A stretch of DNA of 52,345 nucleotides, from assembly GCA_021736645.1 (NCBI GenBank), contig JAIPFM010000190.1, forward strand, positions 1 to 52,345, read 5' to 3'. The translations under genes were made by a program, and so were the position numbers. Position 1 is the stretch's first letter; each line of letters begins with the position of its first letter. The DNA is from Phycisphaerae bacterium. Its GTDB lineage: Bacteria; Planctomycetota; Phycisphaerae; Sedimentisphaerales; Anaerobacaceae. The notes beneath the pieces were generated by a model. The model did no database searches. It worked only from the letters and a program-made list of their open reading frames with translations, and was not told the DNA's origin. Below are positions 18,070-29,300 of the stretch, piece by piece.

Positions 18070-18669
18070 TTACTGATACACGGTTCCAGTGACACCGACA
18101 CGCTTAATCTCATAGGCATCTTCCCAGATAATGTCACTGGTCTCAGTGTCAATCAACTGGAAAGACATCAGGATGTAGTCAGAACGATTTCCCCCGGACG
18201 CCTTGGCCAGACCGGTCAATTCGCCTGTGAGGAAGAAGTCGGCCCCCATGACACTCACGATCTTATTGGCAGAGGTCAGACCTTCGCGTTTGTCATCACG
18301 TTCCTGCAGGATGTCTTCCATGCGATCACGTGCCAGGAACCGAACCTTACCCTGGGCATTTCGATTGAGTTCAATGCGAATCTTCTGTGTGAATATGTCC
18401 TTGCTGATTACAAACCGCGTATTGTTTTTCACAGGCAATAATGCAATACGGGGCATGCCGTCCGCATTCATGATTTCCGGCGTGTCCAGAATGGATGTGG
18501 CCATTTTGATGGCCACGGTTCGAATGTCTGCGGACTCAATACCTGTTCCGCCCAATTGGTCATCTGCATCAGGGCTGACTGTGTTGCCATAGGATTGAGA
18601 ATATTCCGTCTTTTGACAGCCTGCGGCGCACGCAATAGCGATCAGGAATAGCAACAGTATTTTCCGCAT
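18070..18669 (-). CDS. lpoB: LpoB-like penicillin-binding protein activator lipoprotein
   Basis: 199 residues with a lipoprotein signal (MRKILLLFLIAIACAAGC). The mature domain has the LpoB/CsgG-like fold pattern: PRIALLPVKNNTRFVISKD, a helix and strand ending VRFLARDRMEDILQERDD, ADFFLTGELTGLAKA and YILMSFQLIDTETSDIIWED. In gammaproteobacteria LpoB is an outer-membrane lipoprotein that stimulates the bifunctional peptidoglycan synthase PBP1B. Here no PBP gene is adjacent, and the partner is unknown. AAAGGAG precedes the ATG. It sits between an unknown lipoprotein gene (17 nt upstream) and ycfL (13 nt downstream). The family assignment is strong; that it activates a PBP in this organism is inferred. 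Confidence 0.85.
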   Translation of the reverse strand: MRKILLLFLIAIACAAGCQKTEYSQSYGNTVSPDADDQLGGTGIESADIRTVAIKMATSILDTPEIMNADGMPRIALLPVKNNTRFVISKDIFTQKIRIELNRNAQGKVRFLARDRMEDILQERDDKREGLTSANKIVSVMGADFFLTGELTGLAKASGGNRSDYILMSFQLIDTETSDIIWEDAYEIKRVGVTGTVYQ

Positions 18670-18686
18670 TACAGGGCTCCTTTTGT

Positions 18687-19244
18687 TTAGTAGAGAAGAT
18701 CAAGTTTTACAGGCACGTTATTGATCACAGGAAAAAACTGACTATAACTCTGCATGTCCTGCTCGAAGTTATCCGTGAGCGTAAACTGGGGCACCATAGG
18801 GGCAAGATCCAGCCTGTTGAAGTCCACACTCAAATGTCCGGCATAGGTCATCTCGCCATCACGTACGTTTAACAGCTTGCCAACCTTGAAAAACGTCTGC
18901 TTGGGCGCTTTGGCCATGAAATTATCGACCAGATACGTGCCATAGGGCAAGTTAATCTGGAGCAGCCACGATTTTTTATTGACGTTCGATCCATATCCTG
19001 CCCCAATAGGCACGACCTGGTTGATCACCTTGGTAAAGGGCTCATACTGATTCAGTTTCCTGATTGTCAGGGTGACCGGCTTGAACTGCTTGGGAGCCAT
19101 GGCGCCGTCGATCACCAACAACACGCCGCCTGTGGCAGGCTTCAGCACCACCTCTGTGGCCTTTTTCTGCAGCATACCGCTCGAACCGCAGCCGCTCAGA
19201 GTCGCAGCCACGCACAAAACATACAGATATTTCATCAATTTCAT
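18687..19244 (-). CDS. lipoprotein of unknown function in the lpoB operon
   Basis: 185 residues starting at the ATG at 19244, which has AGAGGA 6 nt upstream; an ATG at 19283 is in frame but has no such site and would put the signal far from the N-terminus. The signal MKLMKYLYVLCVAATLSGC has a textbook lipobox (LSGC). The mature part is beta-rich (GGVLLVIDGAMAPKQFKPVT, SWLLQINLPYGTYLVDNF, MTYAGHLSVDFNRLDLAPM) and has no family I recognise. It resembles in size and placement the accessory lipoproteins often found beside LpoB and COG3014 genes. Probable outer-membrane or periplasmic partner of LpoB. Confidence 0.7.
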   Translation of the reverse strand: MKLMKYLYVLCVAATLSGCGSSGMLQKKATEVVLKPATGGVLLVIDGAMAPKQFKPVTLTIRKLNQYEPFTKVINQVVPIGAGYGSNVNKKSWLLQINLPYGTYLVDNFMAKAPKQTFFKVGKLLNVRDGEMTYAGHLSVDFNRLDLAPMVPQFTLTDNFEQDMQSYSQFFPVINNVPVKLDLLY

Positions 19245-19303
19245 AGGTGTCCTCTTTGGCGAAACCATCATGATAGAATTCACTCACAACTCCGCTGTCT
19301 TGG

Positions 19304-20821
19304 CTAGGGCATCAAACGTTTGAGAATGATGGTATCGCCGTTGGCTTTGACCGTGGTTGAAAACTCCAGGGCCTGCCCCATGATGCGACCATTCTGATCC
19401 TTCACATCCACATAAAATTCTGTGTCTCCCGCAGGGATTCTGCAGGGGATCATGACCACTTCAGCAGGCATCAAACTCCAGTGGCGAATGTCCGCTGTGG
19501 GATTCGCCTTGGCACTGGCTGCCTGGGACATGGCACCTGCCAGTGCAAAGATGCTGGCCACCGCCATCATCTCGGTGCTGCCTGTGGCATTGGCCTGCTG
19601 CATTATTTGCTGGGAAGAATCACTCAATTCTTCCCCTTGATCACGCATGGTCGCTTTATACAGAGCTTGGCCCCTGAGAATACCATCCATCATGCGACCC
19701 CCGCGAGTGCTGGCCTGGTAGTGCGGGTCACAATCCAACCGAAAGATCTCTTCAGATGTACTGCCGCTAACGCGCAGGTTCACTTCACCAATCATGGGGG
19801 GGCTGCCAGTGAATTTGGCCATTTCGCCAAACTCGCCTGTATTGTATTTCACCGGCCCACGTCCCAGTTCAATGCACAGGAGCACATTGTAGTTGGGATC
19901 ACTCATGGCCTCTACATCATCCAGGTCGATATCTCGAATCAGGTTCTTGCGTTTGAATTCCAGGCTCTTCTGTTCAGCCATTTTTGCAGTGATCCGGCTG
20001 CTCAGTTCCTCCACCTGTTTCTTTGCCTTTCGAGGCAGGCTCTTTCGCTTCTCATACTTTTTCTCAATTTCCGCCTTTTCCGCCTGAAGTGCTTCAATTT
20101 GCATGACCACCACATTCAGGTCACTGATGACCGGACGCATGAATAGACGCGTATCACAATACGCATTGCCTGCAAGCTCTTGATATTGCTTGGCGAGGTC
20201 AGCGTCACCATTGATCCGCGCCAGACGACTTCCCAGCACATACAACAGGGTGACATCACTTTTGTACATCTGGGCATTGACGTCAGAGTCCGCCAGAATG
20301 CCGGTTCGAACAGCAGCCAGGGCATTTTCCGTATCACCCTGGCCGTACAAAAGCAGAGCCACGTAGAGAGCATTCATCACACGTTCATAGGGGTCGCCCT
20401 TATACGCCTTGTCACTCTCCTTGCCTGAAAGAGAAATGGCACGCTTCTCCATCTTGGCGTCTGTGGCCTGTATGTCGTTCATAAAGTAGTAGGCATTCAG
20501 AAAGGTATCCAATGCCTGATCTGTCTTGCCCTGGGTTAGGTAGACTGACCCCAGTTGATTGGCAAAAAAGGCATAATGACGATCCTTGGCAGCCGCCATC
20601 GGCTCAAAAATCTGGGCTGCCTTGTCATATTCCTGGACATAGAAACACTTCTCTGCCAGGGCTCCATCTTTATATTTTATTTTTTTCGGTATGGCCAGAG
20701 GATCATACTTGCCCTTGATCTGAATGGCTGTACTTCCATCAGAAGGCCCGATCACAGTCTCTGCGCAACAACAACTCACAGTGCAGAGAAAGAGCATCGC
20801 AATGCAGCTTTCTTTAATCAT
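19304..20821 (-). CDS. COG3014-like exported TPR protein, first gene of the lpoB operon
   Basis: 505 residues. The N-terminal signal (MIKESCIAMLFLCTVSCCCAE) has cysteines at a possible, imperfect lipobox. Residues about 50-240 are TPR-like helices (AEKCFYVQEYDKAAQIFEPM, FANQLGSVYLTQGKTDQALDTFLNA, MNALYVALLLYGQGDTENAL), which match COG3014 proteins that neighbour LpoB and YcfL in Vibrio and Shewanella. A charged coiled-coil segment follows (about 245-300, rich in KAEIEKKYEKRK and SRITAKMAEQKSLEFKRK). The C-terminal part is beta-rich (LLCIELGRGPVKYNTGEFGEMA, GEVNLRVSGSTSEEIFRLD). GAGGAG precedes the ATG. Function unknown; the context points to envelope or peptidoglycan biology. Confidence 0.75.
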   Translation of the reverse strand: MIKESCIAMLFLCTVSCCCAETVIGPSDGSTAIQIKGKYDPLAIPKKIKYKDGALAEKCFYVQEYDKAAQIFEPMAAAKDRHYAFFANQLGSVYLTQGKTDQALDTFLNAYYFMNDIQATDAKMEKRAISLSGKESDKAYKGDPYERVMNALYVALLLYGQGDTENALAAVRTGILADSDVNAQMYKSDVTLLYVLGSRLARINGDADLAKQYQELAGNAYCDTRLFMRPVISDLNVVVMQIEALQAEKAEIEKKYEKRKSLPRKAKKQVEELSSRITAKMAEQKSLEFKRKNLIRDIDLDDVEAMSDPNYNVLLCIELGRGPVKYNTGEFGEMAKFTGSPPMIGEVNLRVSGSTSEEIFRLDCDPHYQASTRGGRMMDGILRGQALYKATMRDQGEELSDSSQQIMQQANATGSTEMMAVASIFALAGAMSQAASAKANPTADIRHWSLMPAEVVMIPCRIPAGDTEFYVDVKDQNGRIMGQALEFSTTVKANGDTIILKRLMP

Positions 20822-21451
20822 AGTGACTCCTCAAAACACGGCAGAAAACATTCATTTGTCTAAATCCTATCTCATAGTATATCGTTCTGGCAATCTTTGA
20901 TGATCATTTAAACAAACCTGGAACCAGCCTTTTAAGCCTTTTACGTCCGGTGCCAGCATACCGGATACAGGGCAATTGTCAAGAAAGGGGTGTGACTTTT
21001 TGGAAGGGAGGGACGGAGATGAGCTCAAGCTTCTAGAGTGACGCGCCGTTATCGGGTGTAAAACATAACACGTGCCCATCGCAGCAGTTCTATTTTAGTA
21101 AGCCTTGCTTTTAGTCCAAGGCCTGTTCATGGTGACAATTCGGCTTTGGGAGAATTCTTCTGTGAAAAGCGGTGGAAAAAGAACAGACTTTTCCAAACAG
21201 AAACCCAAATGAGCCTAAAGTCGTGCTAATTCAGCCATGTTTTTGGGCAAATATTCAGTAAAGTGGCTTTGAATGTCGAATTTATTGATACCTGAAGGTG
21301 TATTTGGTAAGGTTGTTGAGGTCCTTTGGGAAATACAAAGTAAAAATAAATGTCTTGATGCTTAAGGGCAGTCATGCGGCGTGCGTTGGGCTGTTGACAT
21401 CAGAAGCGGTTAAGATGTCGAAAAGCAATCAAGCTTATTGGAGATCAAGCG
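20822..21451. other. 630-nt divergent intergenic region
   Basis: Lies between the lpoB operon (minus) and the Sel1/giant-protein operon (plus). It contains a minus-strand promoter candidate at 20864-20893 and a hairpin TCCGGT/ACCGGA at 20946-20965. TTGACA at 21394 has no convincing -10 at the right distance. The stretch from about 21060 on is AT-rich. No open reading frame with a plausible start and no RNA gene was recognised. Confidence 0.5.
20864..20893 (-). promoter_or_regulatory. promoter candidate for the lpoB operon
   Basis: On the minus strand TTGCCA and TAGGAT are 18 bp apart (5 of 6 and 4 of 6 consensus matches). A second -10-like hexamer, TATACT, lies between them. About 45 nt upstream of the first start codon. 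Confidence 0.35.
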
Positions 21452-23305
21452 ATGACATGTGAGCGACTTGTAAATCAACTCAATGGGTATAAAGTCTGTG
21501 TGTGGTTCGTGCTATGCCAGATGTGTGTTGCAGGGTGTTCCGAAACAAATTCTCTGGAACTTCAGATTGATGAATCACATGCCTCTGAACATGTGGCACC
21601 TGCCTCCTTTGCAGCAAATTTGCCAGATGAACCCGTCAAGGCAATAACCAAAGCATCTTCCCAAGACCCCCAATCCGTGACTTATGTATATTCTGGTGAA
21701 CAAGAAACCTCTGTCATTCAGAGGATAAGAAAGATAGCCGAATCTGGAGATCCGTATTCCCAGGCTCTACTGGGACAGGCGCTTCGTAGAGGCGGTGGGA
21801 TGAAAAAGAACTACGATGAGGCGTTAATTTGGCTAAATAAGTCTGCCGCACAGAACCATCCGCTTGCTTTGTTTCACCTGGCTGGGATGTATAAAAATTG
21901 TCAGGGAGTGGAAAAGGACGAAGCCAAAGCGAATGAACTCTACAGTCAAGCCGCGCCTCGTCTTCAAAGAATGGCGGAATCAGGCAATGCAAATGCCCAG
22001 CATGCCCTTGGCCTCATGTATGGGGACGGCTTGGGAGGGGTACAGAAGGATGAAACACAGGCTGCAGCATGGATTCAAAAGGCAGTGGACCAACGCTTGG
22101 TTGGGGCCATGAATTCTCTGGGCTATATATATGAACTGGGTATAGGTTTGCCCAAAGATACGGTTGCCTGCGTGGCATGGTATAGGAAAGCTGCGGATAT
22201 GGGCGATTTATATGGCCAGTACAACATGGGGCGAATGTACGAAGAGGGTATCGGGGTAGAGAAGGATCAGGCCCAGGCTATGACCTGGTACAAAAAAGCG
22301 GCGGACCGGGGGTATGAAAAAGCCCCGGTCAAAGTGGCTATGCTGTATGATTCAGCGGAAGGTGTTCTGAAGGATGATAGTCAAGCGGTGACATGGTATC
22401 AAAAGGCTGCAGACCTGGGAGATGGTTTTGCCTCTTTGACCCTGGGCAAAAAATATGAAAGTGGCGATGGTGTGCCCCTTAATCTGGCGTTGGCATTGAG
22501 GTGGTATCAGAAGGCCGCAGATCAGGGGAATAAAGACGGCCTGACTGCCCGGGAATCTTTTGATACGGCCACGGGCCTTTTGCTGCATATGGATCTCAAA
22601 TGGGGCGGCATTGATGGGGTGACGGTTAATCCAGAGCTTGAAGCCTTGGTTAGCAAGGCTCTGAAGGCATACACCGCCGGTTTGAATGACATGGGACAAG
22701 ATCTCTTGCAGCAGGCTATTAAGATCGACCCGCTGATTCTTTACATGAACAATGACTGGTGTCGGTTCTATCAGCACAACGTTTCTCCCTCTGTGGTGAG
22801 TGAGTTGCTCTTGGCTGTAAAACCTCAAAAACAGGACAGAGCCGATTTCTGGTTTGATTATGCCCACAACGCCAATCTGGCCGGGCAACCCATCCTGGCC
22901 CTGGCTGGTACGCAAAAACTGAAGGCCCTGATCAGCAGTGAACAGGACATCCCAAGAGCCCGCCTCCTGAAAGGTGCACTGGCTTTGGTCACTGCCAATG
23001 CCTACCTTCAGACAAAACGTGACAACGAGGCCTATGCCGTGTTGTTGGAACATGGGGAATTCAACAAGGACGATGTGTGTCTAGTCAACTATATCAACCT
23101 CTGGGCCACACCACTGTTGAAAGACAAAGACAAGTTGTCCATTCTGACCGGCATTGCAAAAGAGGCACTGACGGGCAAATATAAACTGCCCCAATCGCAA
23201 CCTTTTCATGACGTAGTGTCAGGAAAACTGGTCAAGCGTCCGCCTCAGGCTCAACAGGAAAAGGTCATTGAGCAGGAAAAGCCGGCTGTAGAAATATTGG
23301 ACTAG
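21452..23305 (+). CDS. Sel1-repeat lipoprotein
   Basis: 617 residues. The signal ends in MCVAGC, a lipobox, so it is probably membrane-anchored by lipid. Residues about 97-370 hold roughly seven Sel1-like repeats with the usual pattern AxxxLGxxYxxGxGVxKDxxxAxxWYxKAA: LGLMYGDGLGGVQKD, LGYIYELGIGLPKD, MGRMYEEGIGVEKDQAQAM, and LGKKYESGDGVPLNLALA are clear examples. The remaining 240 residues are helical with no recognised family. Sel1 repeats mediate protein contacts and are common in envelope assembly proteins. GGAG precedes the ATG. The next gene begins 26 nt later with its own ribosome site, so the two are cotranscribed and likely functionally linked. Confidence 0.85.
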   Translation: MTCERLVNQLNGYKVCVWFVLCQMCVAGCSETNSLELQIDESHASEHVAPASFAANLPDEPVKAITKASSQDPQSVTYVYSGEQETSVIQRIRKIAESGDPYSQALLGQALRRGGGMKKNYDEALIWLNKSAAQNHPLALFHLAGMYKNCQGVEKDEAKANELYSQAAPRLQRMAESGNANAQHALGLMYGDGLGGVQKDETQAAAWIQKAVDQRLVGAMNSLGYIYELGIGLPKDTVACVAWYRKAADMGDLYGQYNMGRMYEEGIGVEKDQAQAMTWYKKAADRGYEKAPVKVAMLYDSAEGVLKDDSQAVTWYQKAADLGDGFASLTLGKKYESGDGVPLNLALALRWYQKAADQGNKDGLTARESFDTATGLLLHMDLKWGGIDGVTVNPELEALVSKALKAYTAGLNDMGQDLLQQAIKIDPLILYMNNDWCRFYQHNVSPSVVSELLLAVKPQKQDRADFWFDYAHNANLAGQPILALAGTQKLKALISSEQDIPRARLLKGALALVTANAYLQTKRDNEAYAVLLEHGEFNKDDVCLVNYINLWATPLLKDKDKLSILTGIAKEALTGKYKLPQSQPFHDVVSGKLVKRPPQAQQEKVIEQEKPAVEILD

Positions 23306-23331
23306 AATTGATTTGAGGAAGAAGGGTCTCT

Positions 23332-26300
23332 ATGAAATATGCCATCCTTAAGCTAGCCAAGATCTGCCAACTCATTGTCCTCACATTACTGCTGGCTTCA
23401 GGTAATCTTTTTGCCGGGCAAACCGAGGCCATTCAGAAGGTCAAGGTGTTTCTTGCTCAACAGAAGCCTCAAGGCAGTTATTCACCCGATGAATTCAACG
23501 CATTTCATCAGGAAATAAACAAGATCATCGCATCTGAATACCCAGGGCCCCCAAAGCCTGGCAACATGGATCTTTTGCGGGCCGCTCGAATGGATGCTGA
23601 GAAGAACGGCTGGGGATGGTTTTCCAAAGAAGCCAATGTGTCCAGGCAATTTTCAGACTTTGAAAAAGGGCTGGATAGTCACCGCATCAAACTCGCTCAG
23701 GACGCGAAGAAACACGCGTTAATTGAGGTTTACGCCAAGTACCACAACGCTTCAAACCAGGCAGAATTCATGAGGGGCCTGGCAGGCACAGGCGATGTGG
23801 GGTCCTGGAGTCGCGACCAGGCTGTGATGGATTGGAAGAAGGATATTGATTATACGCTGGATCACTTAGACCCAAAGATTGCTGGCGAGCTCCAGGCGGC
23901 TGCGGACAAATACATCCTGGATACTACGGGGGCGACCCATCTCGATCTGGATATTGTGGCCACTGGAACCGGTCATGAGCGCAAGGCGGGTGTGTATGGC
24001 GACAAGTCTTCCCGGCATCTGGTGGATCAGCTCTTGTTAGAGGCCGGTGGGAATGTGGCCGAGAGCATTGAATTTGTCAGGAATTCGGACGGATCCTTTG
24101 ACATCAAGAAAACGCCCCTGACCGCAAAACAATATCTGAAAAGACGGTTTCATGCCACACTCATGACTCAATTTCCGACATTGGCTGATGCTGAAGGCAA
24201 GTTTAATCAGGATGAATTGGCCAAGACTTTTAGAGAGCAAGATAGTGACAGTAAAGCCCTGAAGAAACAAATAATGGATTTTATTCAAAAGGAAATTCGG
24301 TTGAAGGGCGCAAGTTCTGCCTATGGCGTTGTTGAAATGTTGGCTCATGCAGAGGGAGAGGGCCGAGGGCAATTTGACCTGGAAACTGCCTTTGAAAAGG
24401 GGGGCAAATATCTCAAGCGAGCTTTGGTCTTTCTGCAGGGTGGTGAAGGTGAATTGTCGCATGTGTACCAGAGCTCAGAATTTGAAACCATCCAAAAGAA
24501 GCTTGAGTTTGGCGAAAAAATCACCGGGATGAAAAATGAATTGTCTTCTTACAAAGATGACTTGAGTAAGAAGACCATGCAACTTGCTGATCAGACGCCC
24601 GGATCAGGACAGTACAAATCAATTTCACAGGACATTGAAGGGATAAATGATAAGATTAAGCAGATTGAAGCAAGCCGCGATCAGGCGGCTGCGGAGTTCT
24701 TCAAGCTGATCGATCCTGATGGCGGTGAGTTTCAGGGGTATGAGAAAACCCGGGAATCTGGAGACGCGGACAAATGGGTCCAAAAGTACCTAGATGCCAA
24801 TCGGGATACGCTGATCCAAATCAGCTCTCTGGTCGTGGAACAATCTGTCATTGATGTTATGAAACTGGAGCAGAATGACGCCATGCTAAAACTCCAGGAG
24901 TTCAAGCAGAGATTTGATGACATGGTCATGCCTCATACATTCGACGATGGAACTCTATATCACGGACTTCAGGATCAACCCGGAAGTGATAAGAACACCG
25001 CATGGGCTCAGGGGATTAGCGACGCCTATGCAAACCTGATGGGCATTGCTGAAAACAAGGCCGCCTGGGATGCTCTACGGCGCCAAAACAGTTTTCTGGT
25101 TACCCAGTTCACGTCATTGTCGAATTATAGGGATGTCCAAAGGGTTTTGCCTGAAGATCCTTCGAAGATATTTCACAAGGACCTGGCAGAAAACAAGGTG
25201 GGCCAACGGCTGACCGAATCCCTCGGTGGGCTTCAACAGAGTATGGCAGGAAAAGCCCGTGGCATTCCTGCCATGTTGGGCATGGTACATCATCTTCAGC
25301 AGCAAGCCGAGATCAGTATGGGCACCGGTCGCATGACCGGATTGACCGCTCTGTCTCAGTTGGATATGGCCTTGTCTGTGTTGGATAACATCCCAATGGA
25401 TGGGAGCCTGCCGACGCTTGAGCAATCCAAAAATCTGGTCATGGTGGTTGCTAATATGTATATTCCCTACCTGGGTGCGATTAATGCCATAGGTGAGGGA
25501 AGGGACACGGACATCATTATGCGGGAGATCGTTTACATCTTCTGTCCTCTGGCCAGTGCTCCGGACGTGGTGAAGTCTTTGGGAACACGAGCCATTGCTA
25601 CTGCTCGGACTTTTGCCTTTGACTCGCAACTGCAGGTCATCTATGCTAATTCTGAATTTTCAACGCCCAAAGAGGGGGAGCCCCAAGAAAATTTTCAACC
25701 CAAATTTCTCAGGATGCATACGAAAAACAATGACTATCAAGGTCTGGACGGCGTGGAGGGTTTCATTCGAGCTATAACCGAGGGCACGGAGGAGCGAGGC
25801 AGTATTTTTGATCAGTCAAAACTGGCGCGTGCTGAGGGTGGAATCGTCACAGATGCGGTCACCGGTTTGGGGTATTTGGCAGACTCTGCTGTCATCCTTG
25901 CGTTTCAGTCTGTCGTCAATACTGGGGAGCATAAATTGTTTAGAGAAGATCCCGTGCTTGCCCAGCTTACCCAGGAATACAGCATTCAGTTGCAGCTCAT
26001 TGCAGAAACAAAGGCCTACATTAAAGAAAACAGCCTCCGAGCCGGTTCAATGGAGCACCGACGACTTAGATTTCTGGAAGAGGGTATCCTTGTCAAGGAC
26101 GGCAAAGAAGTCAAAGAGGACGCGCTCATTGCGAAATCAGCCAGGGGATTGCAGGATCGGATTATCAAAAGGCTGGCACAGGCTATTGTCCAGACCTTTG
26201 AGGCACGGGCCAGGAATGAGGGGTTCACTGACGAAGAAGGCATCTTGGAACTGGACACCGCCTTGGTGGCCTTGGCTCAGGAACTGCGTTTGGAAAAGCC

Positions 26301-29300
26301 CCTTCTCGCACCGGAAAAGGTGCAAATCGACGCCTCAAATGAAGCAAAAACATTCTTTGGACGCAGAGCTATTGTGGCCGTCCGGAATGTACACAGCGCC
26401 AAGGCCAAAGCCGTTGCCGCAGCTTCAGATGCAGAAAAACGGCAGTTTAATGCACTTGCTGTCGAGTTGGAGGTCGAACGAAAGCAGGCGGTTGGCGATC
26501 TTGTTCAGGCCCATGGAAACTACAAGACCGTCTTGGAGACGCGCCAATTCATCTTGACCCAGGCCCAACGTTTTGATGGCATCACGGTTGAAAAGAAAGG
26601 GTCACTTTCACCTTTAACCGGACTGGGTGCGCTGACTGGCGACCCCGTTCGCGACCTGAATGTGGCCATCAAGGCCAAAGAGGCCTTTGCCAATCTTTAC
26701 GAAAGTGTCGCCACTCACTTGGAATACAGTATTCTGGAAGGACGCGAAGCATTATTCGGTCTGGTCACTTCGGAAGATTCAAGCAGTCTGCAGCGAACAC
26801 GGTACTTTGCCCTGCTGGATCAGATTGTGCTTGCTGGTGAGAACGCAATCGAGTCAATCGTGTGGGGCAAGGTGATTGCTCTGAATTTACCTGCCGAAGC
26901 GTTTGCTGAGCATGTGATAGATGAGTGTGATATTGGAGGAGAGGGGTATTCGTGGTGGGATGCCTTTAACGAGGCCTATAAACAACTCTCTTTCTCGCCG
27001 GCCGATGCTGTCACCAAGGCTTTGTTTGGCGTGGATGAGAGTTTTGAAGAACAATTAAGAAAGGACTATTTGGCGGCCCGGCAGCAGGCAAAACAGAGGC
27101 TGACCATGACGGCCCAACGGTACTGGCAAAAGGCTTACGACATTCGGGAAAAGATGTCCCAAGCTAACCCCCTGCAGATTGTGCTTAGTTTTAAGGACAA
27201 AGATATCGGTAGCATGCCTTTGGAAAATGAAGTCTCCTTCATTTTCATTGATCCCAATAAACCTGAAGAAAAGATTCCTGTGGCAGTCGGGCTGTCGCAT
27301 GAGGACGATACACTTGTCTATTCAAGTTCTGTCTCGGCGAAACATGAATACCTCTTAACAGTCCAGGCCAAAGGCTTTCCTGAGAAAAAGCATGGATTTT
27401 CTTTTAAAGATCTCAAGAGTCTCCCCCAAGGCGGATTCGTTGCAAAGGCACCTGCAGACAGCATCTTTCCCTCTCTGGACGTTGACGCACGTCAACTGGT
27501 ATTGGTGATGGATGAAGCAGGCAACGGGCTGCCTCTGTTTGACCTTGTGGCGACGCTCGATACCTATGATGGCCCTCCGATTACAGCGACTGTTCTGCAG
27601 GATGATATTTTGGCATTTCAAGCCAAGCTTGATTATTTTACGGACAAGGAAAACGTTCGAAGACGGGTGATCTGGTCCCTTGTTGGACCTGATGGCAAAG
27701 AAGTTGCGGGCAAAAGTGCTACGTACGGAAAAGATGGAGACGTGGAGAAGGGCTCCTATTCAACAAGCAAGAAACAGGAGGATGTATCATACGACGCTCG
27801 TTTTCGTTTTCGATTAACAGATATGGAGGAGGGCGAATATAAGGTGACGCTGCGTCACGAGATCGCTGAAGATCCAAAAATAAATGCGGAGGCAGAATAT
27901 GTCTATGTCATATCTGGGCCGAAATTGGAAATCAGTCAGTTGATTGTTTCGCATAGCACGGAAGAAAAAGAGCACATGCGTGAGATGAAGGAGATCACCC
28001 AGGATAGAGGGCGTTACATCCCTTCATTGCATGTGGCACAGAAGGCGTACGTGTTCCTTTATTTCACCATGCCGGAGGCAGTGGACGAAGTTAAGATTCG
28101 CTTTATTGTGTCGAATCCCAGCACGCAGGAAGTCCTGTTTACCAGAGACATTGAGCGCAGACGCAATGGCGAAAGTCTTCGTCAGCGAGTCGGTATACCG
28201 TTGGACTGGACATTGATTCAATCCAATGCTGCTTTGGGCGTCCAGGCCGCGATATCTGGCCCTGATAAAAAAGAGGTGACACAAGAGATCTCCTTTGAAG
28301 CAAAAGTAGCGGCATTTGAAATAAACCAGTTGATTGTGTCAAATTACACAGAAGAAACAAAACATCAGGAAGAGACTCGCGCATTGTCGAATAGGCCCAA
28401 AGATACGATGACCGTTATTGCCTCTGACAAGGAAGCCTACTTTTATATTTATTACGCGCTTCCGATGGATATGGAGTCGGTCAATGTTCGATGGACCGTG
28501 GTGGACTCGGCAGGCCAGACCCTATTAAGCGGCGAGACTGAAAGGATTCGGACAAGTGCTGCACTTGAACAACGTATGGGGATATCAGGGAAAACCATGG
28601 TGCAAAGTAAGCTGCCTGCGGTGTTTCAGGCCACCCTAATTTCCGAGGAAGGCCAGGAACTGACTCGTTCGATTCCATTTAGGCTCCAGCAGCCTCCTGT
28701 TGTCATTCAAGAGATCTTTGTGGCTTCAACTCCGGATGGCACGAGTCACGATTCCAGAATTACGTTGGATAAAGCACCTCACTTAAACCTCCGATTTGTG
28801 CCGGAGGATACCGTTGAGAGAGCTGATGTGTTCTTGCGTCTTATTGAGACAAAAACCAAAAAAACGGTCTTTGAAAAGAAATTTGACTGGACCATGAATA
28901 ACAGTCCCACAGACACGTTTTACACGGCAGCCGTGGCTCAAGACGCGTTACCCTTGGCAAATCTCTATTATAGTTTTGAAGCCACGATTCTGGCTGACGG
29001 GGCCAAGCCAGTCCAAAAAGCCAGATCGTTTTCCTATGGGACGTCCCCGTCGTTAAAGGGCCTGCTAAAGGTGACGACACACTTTGATACGCAGGGCAGC
29101 GAAAAGGTGACTGTCGAAGATCAGCAAGGTGCACGCCTCACGGCCAAGCCCAATACTCGCATTCATTATGAAGCTCATCCTGTATATCCAAGAGGCTTGA
29201 ATGGTGACTTGGGGTGGACAGTGACACATGCCGACAAGACTGTATATTCGAGGAAGATATCTCTGGATGGGACGGAACAAAATTGGGATATACAATTTCA

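Noticed and set aside
21394..21422. TTGACA as -35 of the Sel1 operon
   Set aside because: No -10-like hexamer stands 16-19 bp downstream; TAAGAT is only 11 bp away.
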